This document shows positions 24,096 to 31,504 of a stretch of DNA of 64,000 nt, piece after piece. Position numbers and translations under genes: made by a program. The DNA is from Streptomyces shenzhenensis (GTDB taxonomy: Bacteria; Actinomycetota; Actinomycetes; Streptomycetales; Streptomycetaceae), in NCBI RefSeq assembly GCF_021462265.1, contig NZ_JAJONF010000001.1, positions 310,001 through 374,000 on the forward strand. Reading direction: 5' to 3'. The notes under the pieces are model-generated. The model searched no databases, was not told where the DNA came from, and saw only the letters and a program-made list of their open reading frames with translations. The first letter of the stretch is position 1, and each line of letters begins with the position of its first letter.

Positions 24096-24167
24096 TGGAC
24101 GATACTGGGATTGAACCAGTGACCTCTTCCGTGTCAGGGAAGCGCTCTCCCGCTGAGCTAATCGTCC
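24096..24167 (-). tRNA. tRNA-Val (GAC), copy 1
   Basis: 72-nt cloverleaf read on the minus strand: acceptor GGACGAT paired with ATCGTCC, D-arm AGCTCAGCGGGAGAGC, anticodon loop CTGACAC (GAC), T-loop GGTTCAATCC, discriminator A, no encoded CCA. It is the last gene of a five-tRNA minus-strand cluster. Confidence 0.95.
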
Positions 24168-24201
24168 TCGGGGCCGCGATCCGGGGATCACGGGCACTGC
24201 G

Positions 24202-24273
24202 TGCGCGATACTGGGATTGAACCAGTGACCTCTTCCGTGTCAGGGAAGCGCTCTCCCGCTGAGCTAATCGCGC
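24202..24273 (-). tRNA. tRNA-Val (GAC), copy 2
   Basis: It has the same body as the neighbouring Val tRNAs, but the acceptor stem is GCGCGAT/ATCGCGC instead of GGACGAT/ATCGTCC, with compensating changes on both strands. Anticodon GAC, discriminator A. Confidence 0.95.
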
Positions 24274-24307
24274 GGGGTAGATCTCCGGTCTGCCGACCAA
24301 GATCCAG

Positions 24308-24379
24308 TGGACGATACTGGGATTGAACCAGTGACCTCTTCCGTGTCAGGGAAGCGCTCTCCCGCTGAGCTAATCGTCC
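24308..24379 (-). tRNA. tRNA-Val (GAC), copy 3
   Basis: Identical in sequence to copy 1 (acceptor GGACGAT/ATCGTCC, anticodon GAC). The three Val genes lie at a regular 106-nt spacing, which suggests tandem duplication. Confidence 0.95.
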
Positions 24380-24383
24380 TTGG

Positions 24384-24454
24384 AGGTGGAGACGGGATTT
24401 GAACCCGTGTAGACGGCTTTGCAGGCCGTTGCCTCGCCTCTCGGCCACTCCACC
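24384..24454 (-). tRNA. tRNA-Cys (GCA)
   Basis: 71-nt cloverleaf: acceptor GGTGGAG/CTCCACC, anticodon loop CTGCAAA (GCA), T-loop GGTTCAAATCC, discriminator U. It lies 4 nt from the Val-GAC copy 3, so it must be processed from a common precursor. Confidence 0.95.
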
Positions 24455-24493
24455 AGGAGTGTAGGGGATCTGGACGACCCCTAGGTTCCTTCG

Positions 24494-24566
24494 AGCGGAC
24501 GACGAGGCTCGAACTCGCGACCTCAACCTTGGCAAGGTTGCGCTCTACCAACTGAGCTACGTCCGC
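24494..24566 (-). tRNA. tRNA-Gly (GCC)
   Basis: 73-nt cloverleaf: acceptor GCGGACG/CGTCCGC, D-arm AGCTCAGTTGGTAGAGC, anticodon loop TTGCCAA (GCC), discriminator U. It is the first gene of the cluster, directly behind the promoter-like sequence at 24608-24635. Confidence 0.95.
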
Positions 24567-24607
24567 CTGTCGTTTCGGACCGCTCTCGCGGCCCGGCGAC
24601 GTGTTGA

Positions 24608-24635
24608 ACTCTAGCGGATTCCCGGGCCAGCACAA
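24608..24635 (-). promoter_or_regulatory. Candidate promoter of the tRNA cluster
   Basis: On the minus strand TTGTGC (24635-24630), a 16-nt spacer and TAGAGT (24613-24608) form a plausible vegetative-sigma promoter. Transcription would start near 24600, about 35 nt before tRNA-Gly. Confidence 0.5.
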
Positions 24636-24744
24636 AAACGCGTTTGCGCAGCGTGCTGCGCCTGGCCCGGCGGATGACGTGGTCAGGGCACCCTTGACGA
24701 CATGCCCGGGTCACCCCCAGGACACCCGCCATAGACTCGACGAC

Positions 24745-25782
24745 GTGCTCCATCACCCTCCTCTCGCCCGGTTCGGCGGCCGCGTCGCCACCGGCCTGCT
24801 CGACGTCACCAGCGATCCCGCGGCCCTCGACTCCTCCGGTTTCTGGGCCGTCTGCGCGGATTTCGAGGGCCACCTGACCTGCGCCCGCTTCGGTGACGTA
24901 CGGGAGGAGCCGGTGCCCGCGCCGGTGCCGGGGCAGTGGCGCGGGCCGGCGGCCGCTGACTGGAGGTCGTCCCTCGACCGCGCCGCGTACACGTCCGCGG
25001 TGCGGCGGATCCGCACGCACATCGCGGCCGGCGAGGTCTACCAGGCCAACCTCTGCCGCGTGCTGTCCGCGCCGGTCGCCCCGGACGCCGACGTGGACGC
25101 CCTGACCGCCCTGCTGGCCCGCGGCAACCCGGCGCCGTATGCCGGAACGATTCGCCTGCCGGAGCACAAGGTGGAGATAGCCACCGCCTCGCCCGAACTG
25201 TTCCTGCGCCGGAGGGGGCGGACCGTCGAGAGCGGGCCCATCAAGGGCACCGGCCGCACCGAGGCGGACCTCCTGGAGAAGGACTACGCCGAGAACGTGA
25301 TGATCGTGGACCTGGTCCGCAACGACGTCGGGCGGGTCTGCGCCACCGGCACCGTGACCGTCCCCGACCTGTGCGCCGTGGAGAAACACCCGGGGCTGGT
25401 CCATCTCGTCTCCACGGTCCGGGGCGAGCTGGACGCGGACGCCGGCTGGCCCGAACTGCTCGCCGCGGCCTTCCCGCCCGGTTCCGTCACCGGTGCGCCG
25501 AAGTCCAGCGCCCTGCGGATCATCGAGGCCCTGGAGACCACGCCGCGCGGCCCGTACTGCGGCGGCATCGGCTGGGTGGACGCGGACCGGGGGACCGGCG
25601 AGCTGGCCGTGGGCATCCGCACCTTCTGGATCGACCGGGACGCGGGCGCGCTCCGGTTCGGTACCGGGGCCGGGATCACCTGGGGTTCCGACCCCGAGGG
25701 CGAATGGCGGGAGACCGAGCTGAAGGCCGCCCGGCTGCTCGCGGTAGCGTCGGGCAGGTACGACGTGAACGGAGGGGTCTGA
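24745..25782 (+). CDS. pabB: Aminodeoxychorismate synthase component I (chorismate-binding enzyme)
   Basis: A 345-aa chorismate-binding enzyme that makes 4-amino-4-deoxychorismate for p-aminobenzoate and folate. Family motifs are intact: SPELFLRRRGRTVESGPIKGTGRT, AENVMIVDLVRNDVGRV, VHLVSTVRGEL, and FPPGSVTGAPKSSALRIIE. It lacks a fused glutamine amidotransferase (PabA) domain and an N-terminal anthranilate-synthase-like extension. The downstream aminodeoxychorismate lyase gene is one base away, which settles the pathway over anthranilate synthase. The start is uncertain: the frame is open to 24601. GTG 24745 fits the family N-terminus and lies 8 nt after a TAGACT box, so the message may be leaderless. 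Confidence 0.88.
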   Translation: MLHHPPLARFGGRVATGLLDVTSDPAALDSSGFWAVCADFEGHLTCARFGDVREEPVPAPVPGQWRGPAAADWRSSLDRAAYTSAVRRIRTHIAAGEVYQANLCRVLSAPVAPDADVDALTALLARGNPAPYAGTIRLPEHKVEIATASPELFLRRRGRTVESGPIKGTGRTEADLLEKDYAENVMIVDLVRNDVGRVCATGTVTVPDLCAVEKHPGLVHLVSTVRGELDADAGWPELLAAAFPPGSVTGAPKSSALRIIEALETTPRGPYCGGIGWVDADRGTGELAVGIRTFWIDRDAGALRFGTGAGITWGSDPEGEWRETELKAARLLAVASGRYDVNGGV

Positions 25783-25783
25783 G

Positions 25784-26605
25784 TTGAAGATCTGGCTGGA
25801 CGGCGGACTGCGGGACGTGGAGTCCGCGCGTGTCTCCGTCTTCGACCACGGGCTGACCGTGGGGGACGGCATTTTCGAGACGGTGAAGGCGACCGGGGGC
25901 CGGCCCTTCGCGCTCACCCGGCACCTCGACCGGCTGACCCGTTCCGCCCGGGGCCTCGGCCTGCCCGACCCCGACCACGACGAGGTCCGCCGGGCCTGCG
26001 AGGCGGTCCTCGCGGCCAACCCGATGCCGCTGGGCCGGCTGCGCATCACCTACACCGGCGGCCACGGCCCCCTCGGCTCCGACCGCGGAGACCGCGGCCC
26101 GACCCTCGTGGTCGCCCTGGGCGAGACCGGCCGCCGCGCCGACTCCACGGCCGTGATCACGGTCCCCTGGACCCGCAACGAGCGCGGCGCGCTCACCGGC
26201 CTGAAGACCACCTCGTACGCCGAGAACGTCGTCGCCCTGGCGCGCGCCCACCAACACGGCGCGTCGGAGGCCCTGTTCGCCAACACCGTCGGGCAGCTCT
26301 GCGAGGGCACCGGCTCCAACGTCTTCGTCGTCCTCGACGGCGAGATCCACACCCCGCCGGTCGCCTCCGGCTGCCTGGCCGGCATCACCCGCGCCCTGAC
26401 CGTCGAGTGGACCGGCGCCCGGGAGTCCGATCTGCCCCTGGACGTCCTGGAACGGGCCGACGAGATCTTCCTCACCTCCACCCTGCGCGACATCCAGGCC
26501 GTGCACCGTGTCGACGACCGTGAACTCCCCGGCGCTCCCGGCCCGGTGACCGCCAAGGCCATGCGCATCTTCGACGAGCGGTCGGGCGAGGACCTGGACC
26601 CCTGA
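25784..26605 (+). CDS. pabC: Aminodeoxychorismate lyase (class IV aminotransferase fold)
   Basis: A 273-aa PLP enzyme that eliminates pyruvate from aminodeoxychorismate to release p-aminobenzoate. It shows the class IV signature: VFDHGLTVGDGIFETVKA at the N-terminus, catalytic Lys in GLKTTSYAENV, and EGTGSNVFVVLDGEIHTPP. The TTG start lies one base after the pabB stop, with GGAGGGG as ribosome site, so the two are translationally coupled. D-amino acid or branched-chain aminotransferase activity is a theoretical alternative, but the pabB context argues against it. Confidence 0.92.
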   Translation: MKIWLDGGLRDVESARVSVFDHGLTVGDGIFETVKATGGRPFALTRHLDRLTRSARGLGLPDPDHDEVRRACEAVLAANPMPLGRLRITYTGGHGPLGSDRGDRGPTLVVALGETGRRADSTAVITVPWTRNERGALTGLKTTSYAENVVALARAHQHGASEALFANTVGQLCEGTGSNVFVVLDGEIHTPPVASGCLAGITRALTVEWTGARESDLPLDVLERADEIFLTSTLRDIQAVHRVDDRELPGAPGPVTAKAMRIFDERSGEDLDP

Positions 26606-26680
26606 GAGCCCTGCCCGGCCGGCCGATTCGGGCGGGCCTTGGCCGAGTCCTTGGTCGGGCCGGATCCTTGGTCGGGTTGT

Positions 26681-26800
26681 CGTCCGGCATCGTCGGGCTG
26701 ACGTCCGGCTCTGTTCCCCCTGACGTCCGGGCCTTATCGGGCTGACCTGGCCTTATCGGGCCTTATCGGGCTGACGTCCGGGCTTTATTGGGCTGACGCC
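26681..26800 (+). repeat. Degenerate ~22-bp tandem repeat between pabC and a GNAT gene
   Basis: Successive units have the form GTCCGG-(C/G)-variable-GGGCTGAC. Examples are the unit at 26682, CTCTGTTCCCCCTGAC at 26710, GCCTTATCGGGCTGAC at 26730 and GCTTTATTGGGCTGAC at 26781. One unit carries a duplicated CCTTATCGGG. No reading frame crosses it cleanly. It ends about 30 nt before the next start codon. Confidence 0.75.
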
Positions 26801-26829
26801 CGAGGCCCCGGGCGGGTAGAACACCCCTG

Positions 26830-27654
26830 ATGACCACGACCCTGCGGCCGACCGAGCCGCTCCAGCACGGCGCCGACGGAGCACTGTCCCGCCGCTTCCA
26901 GGTGTGCGTGAACAGCAGACCCGTCGGCACCCTCCACCTCGGCACCTCACAGGCCTTCGGCCGTCTGGGTGCCCGCATCATCGACCTGCGGATCGAGGAG
27001 CCCGACCGCCGCAGAGGGCGAGCCACGGTGGCCGCGCTCGCCGCGGAGGAGGTGGCGCGTGGCTGGGGCTGCCGGCAGATCGAGGTGGAAGTGCCTGCCG
27101 CCGTCGAACCCGCCCTGCACCTCGTGGAGGCACTCGGGTACGTCTTGCGCAACCGCGGTATGCAGAAGCCGCTCGGCGACACCCCGCCTGTGCTGCCGAA
27201 GGGCAGTCGGGCCCGTGACCTGACCGAGGCCGAGTACGAGGGGTGGCTCGCGCACGCCTCCGAGGAGTACGCGCGCACGTGGAACGAGCGGGGCGTGCCC
27301 GAGGCCGAGGCACGGGAGAAGTCACGGCGCGACCACGCGCGGCTGTTGCCGCAGGGCCTCGCCACGGAGGGTGTGCGGCTCAGCGTCCTCGAACACGAAG
27401 GGAAGCGCGTCGGCATCCTGTGGCTGGGCGTCCGGGCGGACGGCGTGTGGGTGTACCGGGTCGAAACCGACGCGGCCCACCGCGGACAGGGGCACGGCCG
27501 CACCCTCATGCTGCTGGCGGAGGCACAGACGATCGCCGCCGGAGAGCACGTCCTGTGCCTCAACGTGTTCGCCGGCAACACCCCGGCCGAGCGGCTCTAC
27601 GAGTCGCTGGGGTACGTCGTCCGCTCCTACTCCTTCTACAAAGACCTGATCTGA
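26830..27654 (+). CDS. Tandem-domain GNAT acetyltransferase
   Basis: A 274-aa protein with two GNAT-like halves. The N-terminal half (residues ~20-125) keeps IDLRIEEPDRRRGRATVAALAAEE, an acetyl-CoA-loop-like segment, and EALGYVLRNRGMQKPL. The C-terminal half (~130-274) has the better-preserved loop RVETDAAHRGQGHGRTLMLLAE and NVFAGNTPAERLYESLGYVVRSYSFYKDL. Probably only the second domain is catalytic. The substrate is unknown. The DsbA-like gene is convergent and ends 27 nt away. Confidence 0.85.
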   Translation: MTTTLRPTEPLQHGADGALSRRFQVCVNSRPVGTLHLGTSQAFGRLGARIIDLRIEEPDRRRGRATVAALAAEEVARGWGCRQIEVEVPAAVEPALHLVEALGYVLRNRGMQKPLGDTPPVLPKGSRARDLTEAEYEGWLAHASEEYARTWNERGVPEAEAREKSRRDHARLLPQGLATEGVRLSVLEHEGKRVGILWLGVRADGVWVYRVETDAAHRGQGHGRTLMLLAEAQTIAAGEHVLCLNVFAGNTPAERLYESLGYVVRSYSFYKDLI

Positions 27655-27680
27655 GGGGCGGGGGCCAGGGACCGGGGCGG

Positions 27681-28199
27681 TCACCCCCGCCCGGCCAGCA
27701 GCCGGTCCGCGATCTGCTCCACGCGCTCCCGCAGCCCCTCCTGGCTCTTGCCGCCGTCGAGGCGCTCGCCGCCGATGACATAGGTCGGGGTGCCGGTCAC
27801 GCCGATGGCCTTGCCCTCGGCCTGGTCGGCGTCCACGATCAGGATGTGCCGGCCGTCGATCAGCGCGGTGTCGAACTCTTCGGCGTCCAGGCCCAGTTCA
27901 CCGGCCACCTCGACCAGGAACGGCTCGCCCCCGCGGTCCAGCTCCTCGACCCGGCCGAGGACCGCTTCGACGTACTCCCAGCCCTTCCCCTGCTCCAGAG
28001 CCTCCTCGGCGGCCTGCGCGGCGGCGAACGCGTGCTTGTGCTTCTCCAGCGGGAAGTGCCGCAGCCGCAGCTCCAGCCGGTCGCCGTACCGGGCACGCAG
28101 GGCACGGAGATCGTCCAGCGCCCTGCGGCAGTCGGGACACTGCAGTTCACACCAGACGTCGAGAACCAGGGCGCCGGTGTGCACGGAGGAGTCGTTCAT
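27681..28199 (-). CDS. DsbA-family thioredoxin-fold protein
   Basis: A 172-aa protein with the DsbA/FrnE-like layout. A thioredoxin strand leads to the redox motif CPDC (in WCELQCPDCRRAL), then a long helical insertion (HAFAAAQAAEEALEQGKGWEYVEAVLGR), then the cis-Pro loop GVTGTPTYVIGG. There is no signal peptide, so it should be cytoplasmic, where such proteins act as disulphide reductases or isomerases. The ATG at 28199 replaces a much longer open frame with non-coding composition upstream. Confidence 0.88.
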   Translation of the reverse strand: MNDSSVHTGALVLDVWCELQCPDCRRALDDLRALRARYGDRLELRLRHFPLEKHKHAFAAAQAAEEALEQGKGWEYVEAVLGRVEELDRGGEPFLVEVAGELGLDAEEFDTALIDGRHILIVDADQAEGKAIGVTGTPTYVIGGERLDGGKSQEGLRERVEQIADRLLAGRG

Positions 28200-28511
28200 G
28201 CCGCCCAGTCTTCCAGCCCGTGCTCCATGGACCCAATCGAGCCGACGGCCGCCGGCCGGCACCGGACACGGCTGGTGCCCGGCTGCCGGGGAGGTGTGGT
28301 GGCCGCCGGCAGGCACCGGCCGGAGTCGCGGTGGCTGTGGTCGTAGCTCGTACCTGGGGTGGAGGTGACCCGGAGAGGACCCCGAGATGCCCCTGATTGT
28401 CGGACCTGGGCATGGATCGCGCGGGCTGGGCGGTGCAGGATGGAAGAGGCGGAGCAGCGCGCGCACGCCGCCCCCGCCCCGCCCGCCCGACGCAGCCCGC
28501 AGGAGGACCGG
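28200..28511. other. 312-bp divergent intergenic region
   Basis: It lies between the DsbA-like gene (minus) and a membrane-protein gene (plus). It has no supported ORF. A GCCGCCGGC(C/A)GGCACCGG direct repeat (28247 and 28301) is the main structure. It should contain both promoters, but no clear -10/-35 pair stands out. Confidence 0.45.
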
Positions 28512-28967
28512 ATGATCGCCGAGACAGTCTGCTCCGCCGTGTCCGTGGCGGGCCTGGGCATCGCCGTGGTCACCGCCTATCGCAAGCGGTACCTGGCGGC
28601 GGCCCGGCTCGCCGCCTACTCCCTGGTCCCCATCGGCCTGGTCATGACGGGCGTGGTCGGCTGGCTCGCCGACACCGCCCTCAGCCCCACCGCCTGGGCG
28701 GGCTTCGGCGTGCTCGGCGCGGCCTGGGCCCTCTTCTCGGCCACCCGCGCCGTGGAGCGCCGGCGCGGCGGCACCCGTGGCACCCGGGCCGAGCGCAAGG
28801 CGGCTGCCCGGGGCGCACAGCGCGACGCCGTCGCCCCCACCGCCTCGGCACCGTCCCTGAGCCCCGCCACCCGCCCGGCGGCCGGGCCCGCGGCGGCCCC
28901 CAGGAGCACCGGCTCGGACGACGACTTCGGTGACATCGAGGCCATCCTCAAGAAGCACGGGATATGA
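28512..28967 (+). CDS. Small membrane protein of unknown function
   Basis: A 151-aa protein with three hydrophobic segments (AETVCSAVSVAGLGIAVVTAY, AARLAAYSLVPIGLVMTGVVGWLA, AWAGFGVLGAAWALFSATRAV). A basic, disordered Ala/Pro/Ser tail follows, ending in DDDFGDIEAILKKHGI; this conserved-looking acidic/helical end may be a docking peptide. The ATG is fixed by a perfect AGGAGG five bases upstream (28501). The family is unknown to me. Confidence 0.78.
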   Translation: MIAETVCSAVSVAGLGIAVVTAYRKRYLAAARLAAYSLVPIGLVMTGVVGWLADTALSPTAWAGFGVLGAAWALFSATRAVERRRGGTRGTRAERKAAARGAQRDAVAPTASAPSLSPATRPAAGPAAAPRSTGSDDDFGDIEAILKKHGI

Positions 28968-29189
28968 CACTCGCCGGCGGTGGGTGCGGCGCTGCTCAGC
29001 CGGGTCGCGACCGCATGCATATGACAATCACATGAGGCATTGAAACGACACAGTGCGTCCGTGGTGTGCGCCGAAGTGTTCAGAGGGTGAGCGGAAGCGA
29101 AACGGACATCGCGGAATTCAACGAACTCCAGCCCATTCCGGGCGTGTTGATCGCGTGGCGGGTGCCTGCTGGGACATCATCGCCGCGAG

Positions 29190-29342
29190 ATGCTGGACAC
29201 GAAACAGAGCGAGGCCGCGCCGTCGAAGGACGAGCCCCGCGGGTGCCTCTTCGCCCTTTCCCAGCCACCGCTGATGATCTTCCTAGCGGTGATCGGGTGT
29301 CTGCTCCTCATGGCTGCGCTGCACGACCTGCTGTGGCTGTGA
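29190..29342 (+). CDS. 50-aa single-helix membrane protein
   Basis: An ATG-to-TGA ORF of 51 codons. The product has a hydrophilic N-terminus (LDTKQSEAAPSKDEPRG) and one hydrophobic helix (LMIFLAVIGCLLLMAALHDLLWL). It is below usual gene-finder length. Support comes from the amphipathic pattern, Streptomyces codon bias, an upstream in-frame TGA at 29148, and a terminator 14 nt after the stop. Against it, no good Shine-Dalgarno is seen. Confidence 0.45.
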   Translation: MLDTKQSEAAPSKDEPRGCLFALSQPPLMIFLAVIGCLLLMAALHDLLWL

Positions 29343-29355
29343 GCCGTACCCGCCA

Positions 29356-29378
29356 GTCCCGGCGTCACCCGCCGGGAC
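29356..29378. terminator. Bidirectional hairpin between convergent genes
   Basis: Perfect 9-bp arms GTCCCGGCG and CGCCGGGAC with a 5-nt loop, between the 50-aa membrane ORF (plus) and the CGNR gene (minus). Confidence 0.6.
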
Positions 29379-29411
29379 CGGCGTCGGCATCGACGCCCGG
29401 TACTCCCGGGG

Positions 29412-29972
29412 TCAGCCCGCAGCCTCCTTGCGGCGCGCCCGGTACGCGGCGACATGCAGACGGTTTCCGCAGGTCCTGCTGTCGCAGTACCGACGTGAAC
29501 GGTTACGGGAGAGGTCGACGAAGGCGCGCCGGCAGTCCGGGGCCTCGCAGCGCCGCAGTCGCTCCTGCTCCCCGGCGACGACGAAGAACGCGAGCGCCAT
29601 CCCGCAGTCGGCGGCGAGATGGTCGGCCACCGAGGCGCCGGGCGCGAAGTAGTGCACATGCCAGTCATAGCCGTCGTGATCCGTGAGGCGGGGGGTGGTG
29701 CCCGCCGCGGCGACCAGCTCGTTGATCATCCCGGCCGCGGTCCGGGCATCCGGAGCGGCGAAGATCCCCGCGAACCGTCCGCGGACCTTGCGCACTGCCG
29801 AAAGATCGAACTCCGACAGCACACCCACATCGCTGATGTCGTGGTTTCGTACGAAATCCTGGAGAGCCGCGACATCGGCCAGTCCGTCCGCCGCCGTGTC
29901 GTCCTCCGGTGCGGTGTTCACCAGATCCACCACGGCGTCGAGAGAACACCGGGTGTCGTGGGTGATCAGCAC
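29412..29972 (-). CDS. CGNR zinc-finger (ABATE-domain) transcriptional regulator
   Basis: A 186-aa protein with an N-terminal alpha-helical ABATE domain (CSLDAVVDLVNTAPEDD; RLTDHDGYDWHVHYFAPG) and a C-terminal CGNR treble-clef zinc finger (RRCEAPDCRRAFVDLSRNRS then RRYCDSRTCGNRLHVAAYRAR). The finger has four Cys ligands and the name-giving CGNR. These are thought to be ligand-responsive DNA-binding regulators. The GTG start has AGGGAG seven bases upstream; the open frame continues to 30035 without better support. Confidence 0.88.
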   Translation of the reverse strand: MLITHDTRCSLDAVVDLVNTAPEDDTAADGLADVAALQDFVRNHDISDVGVLSEFDLSAVRKVRGRFAGIFAAPDARTAAGMINELVAAAGTTPRLTDHDGYDWHVHYFAPGASVADHLAADCGMALAFFVVAGEQERLRRCEAPDCRRAFVDLSRNRSRRYCDSRTCGNRLHVAAYRARRKEAAG

Positions 29973-30242
29973 GTTTCGCTCCCTGGCCTGAGGGTCGGGC
30001 GGGCGCCCGCCGATGGTGGCCGATGGTAGCGACATACGGCGGCCCCGTACCGTCCCCTGTCCCTCTCGGGACTGTCCGGTAGAACGCTCGCCGCCCGGCG
30101 GCGGTTCCCCGGGCGTGCGGACACACCGGAGCCGCCCCGTGACCGAACACGGTGGCGGCGCCGGTGCTGCCGTTATGCGGTTGTCTTGGCCCGAGCCGTC
30201 TCCCCGAGTGGACGGCGCCGGGCGGCTTTCAGGGGCCGCGCC

Positions 30243-30656
30243 CTAGCTCTCCGCCAGAATGTGGGAGAGCTCCTGATCGAGATCGAAGTGCCGGTGTTCC
30301 GTGCCGGGCGGCACGGCGGCGTCTGTTCGCTTCAGGAAGGATTCCAGGGCTCGCGCGGGGGCTTCGAGCAGGGCTTCCCCTTCCGGAGAGCTCAGGGCGA
30401 TGCACACGACGCCCTGACCGTGGCTGCGGGACGGCCAGACGCGGACGTCGCCGGTGCCCGTGGGGCGGTGCAGTCCCTCGGCGAGTAGGTCGCGGGCGAA
30501 CACCCACTCGACGGTCTCCTCGGCTCCGGTGTGGAAGGTGGCGTGCACGGCGTAGGGGTCGGCCGTGTCGTACCGCAGGCCTGCGGGGACAGGCAGGGAG
30601 GACTCGCTCGACACAACGAGGCGCAGGTGCAGCTCGCAGCTGACCGTGGTGTTCAT
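30243..30656 (-). CDS. ssgB: Sporulation-specific cell division activator SsgB
   Basis: A 137-aa SsgA-like protein recognised by its near-invariant sequence (NTTVSCELHLRLVVSSESSL, PTGTGDVRVWPSRSHGQG, FDLDQELSHILAES). In Streptomyces coelicolor SsgB is membrane-associated through SsgA and recruits FtsZ to future septum sites in aerial hyphae, so this gene marks a sporulating actinomycete. The ATG at 30656 matches the known N-terminus. Published work places ssgB under the stress sigma factor SigH in S. coelicolor; the upstream region here is AT-rich enough for a regulated promoter, but I cannot assign its boxes. Confidence 0.97.
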   Translation of the reverse strand: MNTTVSCELHLRLVVSSESSLPVPAGLRYDTADPYAVHATFHTGAEETVEWVFARDLLAEGLHRPTGTGDVRVWPSRSHGQGVVCIALSSPEGEALLEAPARALESFLKRTDAAVPPGTEHRHFDLDQELSHILAES

Positions 30657-30847
30657 AAGCGCCAGGGCCTTTCGCTCAGTGTGCGCTCGGGGATTCGCAC
30701 GTCGGCGAAATCGACATGCCACCTACGGTGCCGTTGTAAACCCCTCTGAGTGTTTTGCGTGTGTTTACGTAACTCTTCTGGCCGAGAAGCTGGACGCGAT
30801 CTACGACCATTCCAGTGACCGGAATCACTCAGGTAGGGTTTGTTCGT
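30657..30847. promoter_or_regulatory. Divergent promoter region of ssgB and the PGPGW protein gene
   Basis: A 191-bp region, AT-rich for this genome. It contains the palindrome TTACGTAA (30765-30772, within GTTTACGTAAC) and a GTTGTAAACCCC segment at 30733. These are candidate binding sites for sporulation or stress regulators of ssgB; none is assigned with certainty. Confidence 0.4.
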
Positions 30848-31312
30848 ATGAATACGGGGAGTAACGAACCGGGCGAGGTCGCTGTGGCCTCGGACGGGAG
30901 CGAGGTGGACGGGACGACGACGGACCGGGCACGTGACGAGCGGGGGCTCGGATCGCGGGCGCCCGAGTTCATCAAGGCGCGCCGGGTGCTGCACCTGAGC
31001 TGGCAGGCCGGGGTCTTCGCGGTGGGTCTGGCGATCGTGGGCGTGGGCATCGTCCTGCTGCCGTTGCCCGGACCGGGCTGGGTGATCATCTTCGCCGGCA
31101 TGGCGGTCTGGGCGACCGAGTTCGTCTGGGCCCAGCTGGTGCTGCGCTGGACGAAGCGCAAGGTCACGGAGGCGGCTCAGAAGGCGCTCGACCCCAAGGT
31201 GCGCCGCCGTAACATCGCGCTCACGACGATCGGCCTGGTGGTCGTGGGTGCCGGGGTCGGGATCTACGTCTCCAGATTCGGGATCGTGATGCCCTGGAGG
31301 ATCGAGGAGTGA
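30848..31312 (+). CDS. TIGR02611-type PGPGW-motif membrane protein
   Basis: A 154-aa actinobacterial membrane protein. An acidic N-terminal region leads to two hydrophobic segments (AGVFAVGLAIVGVGIVLLPL and WVIIFAGMAVWATEFVWAQLVL) linked by the diagnostic LPLPGPGW. A cationic stretch (RWTKRKVTEAAQKALDPKVRRR) and a third helix (IALTTIGLVVVGAGVGIYV) follow. Function is unknown. The gene is divergent from ssgB. The ATG at 30848 has AGGTAGGG upstream. Confidence 0.85.
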   Translation: MNTGSNEPGEVAVASDGSEVDGTTTDRARDERGLGSRAPEFIKARRVLHLSWQAGVFAVGLAIVGVGIVLLPLPGPGWVIIFAGMAVWATEFVWAQLVLRWTKRKVTEAAQKALDPKVRRRNIALTTIGLVVVGAGVGIYVSRFGIVMPWRIEE

Positions 31313-31330
31313 TCCGGCCGCCGGCCACAG

Positions 31331-31353
31331 GCCCCCGGCGACTGGTCGGGGGC
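31331..31353 (+). terminator. Terminator after the PGPGW gene
   Basis: Arms GCCCCCG and CGGGGGC (7 bp) with a 9-nt loop, 19 nt past the stop and just before the tRNA-Val promoter region. Confidence 0.55.
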
Positions 31354-31388
31354 ACCCCCTGACATGGGGTAATCTTCTTCCTGTGCCC

Positions 31389-31460
31389 GGGCGATTAGCT
31401 CAGTGGGAGAGCGCTTCGTTCACACCGAAGAGGTCACTGGTTCGAACCCAGTATCGCCCA
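31389..31460 (+). tRNA. tRNA-Val (CAC), first copy
   Basis: 72-nt cloverleaf: acceptor GGGCGAT/ATCGCCC, anticodon loop TTCACAC (CAC), T-loop GGTTCGAACCC, discriminator A, followed by CCC (no encoded CCA). An identical gene lies 8145 bp downstream at 39534. Confidence 0.96.
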
Positions 31461-31466
31461 CCCGGA

Positions 31467-31504
31467 ACCACGGCCCACCTGCGAGAGAGCAGGTGGGCCG
31501 TGGT
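31467..31504 (+). terminator. tRNA-Val terminator
   Basis: Perfect 16-bp arms (ACCACGGCCCACCTGC and GCAGGTGGGCCGTGGT) with a GAGAGA loop, 6 nt after the tRNA. Confidence 0.85.

Noticed and set aside
24003..24635. Minus-strand proteins containing AQRESASLTRKRSLVQSQYR
   Set aside because: These are translations of the tRNA-Val genes, a well-known annotation artefact.
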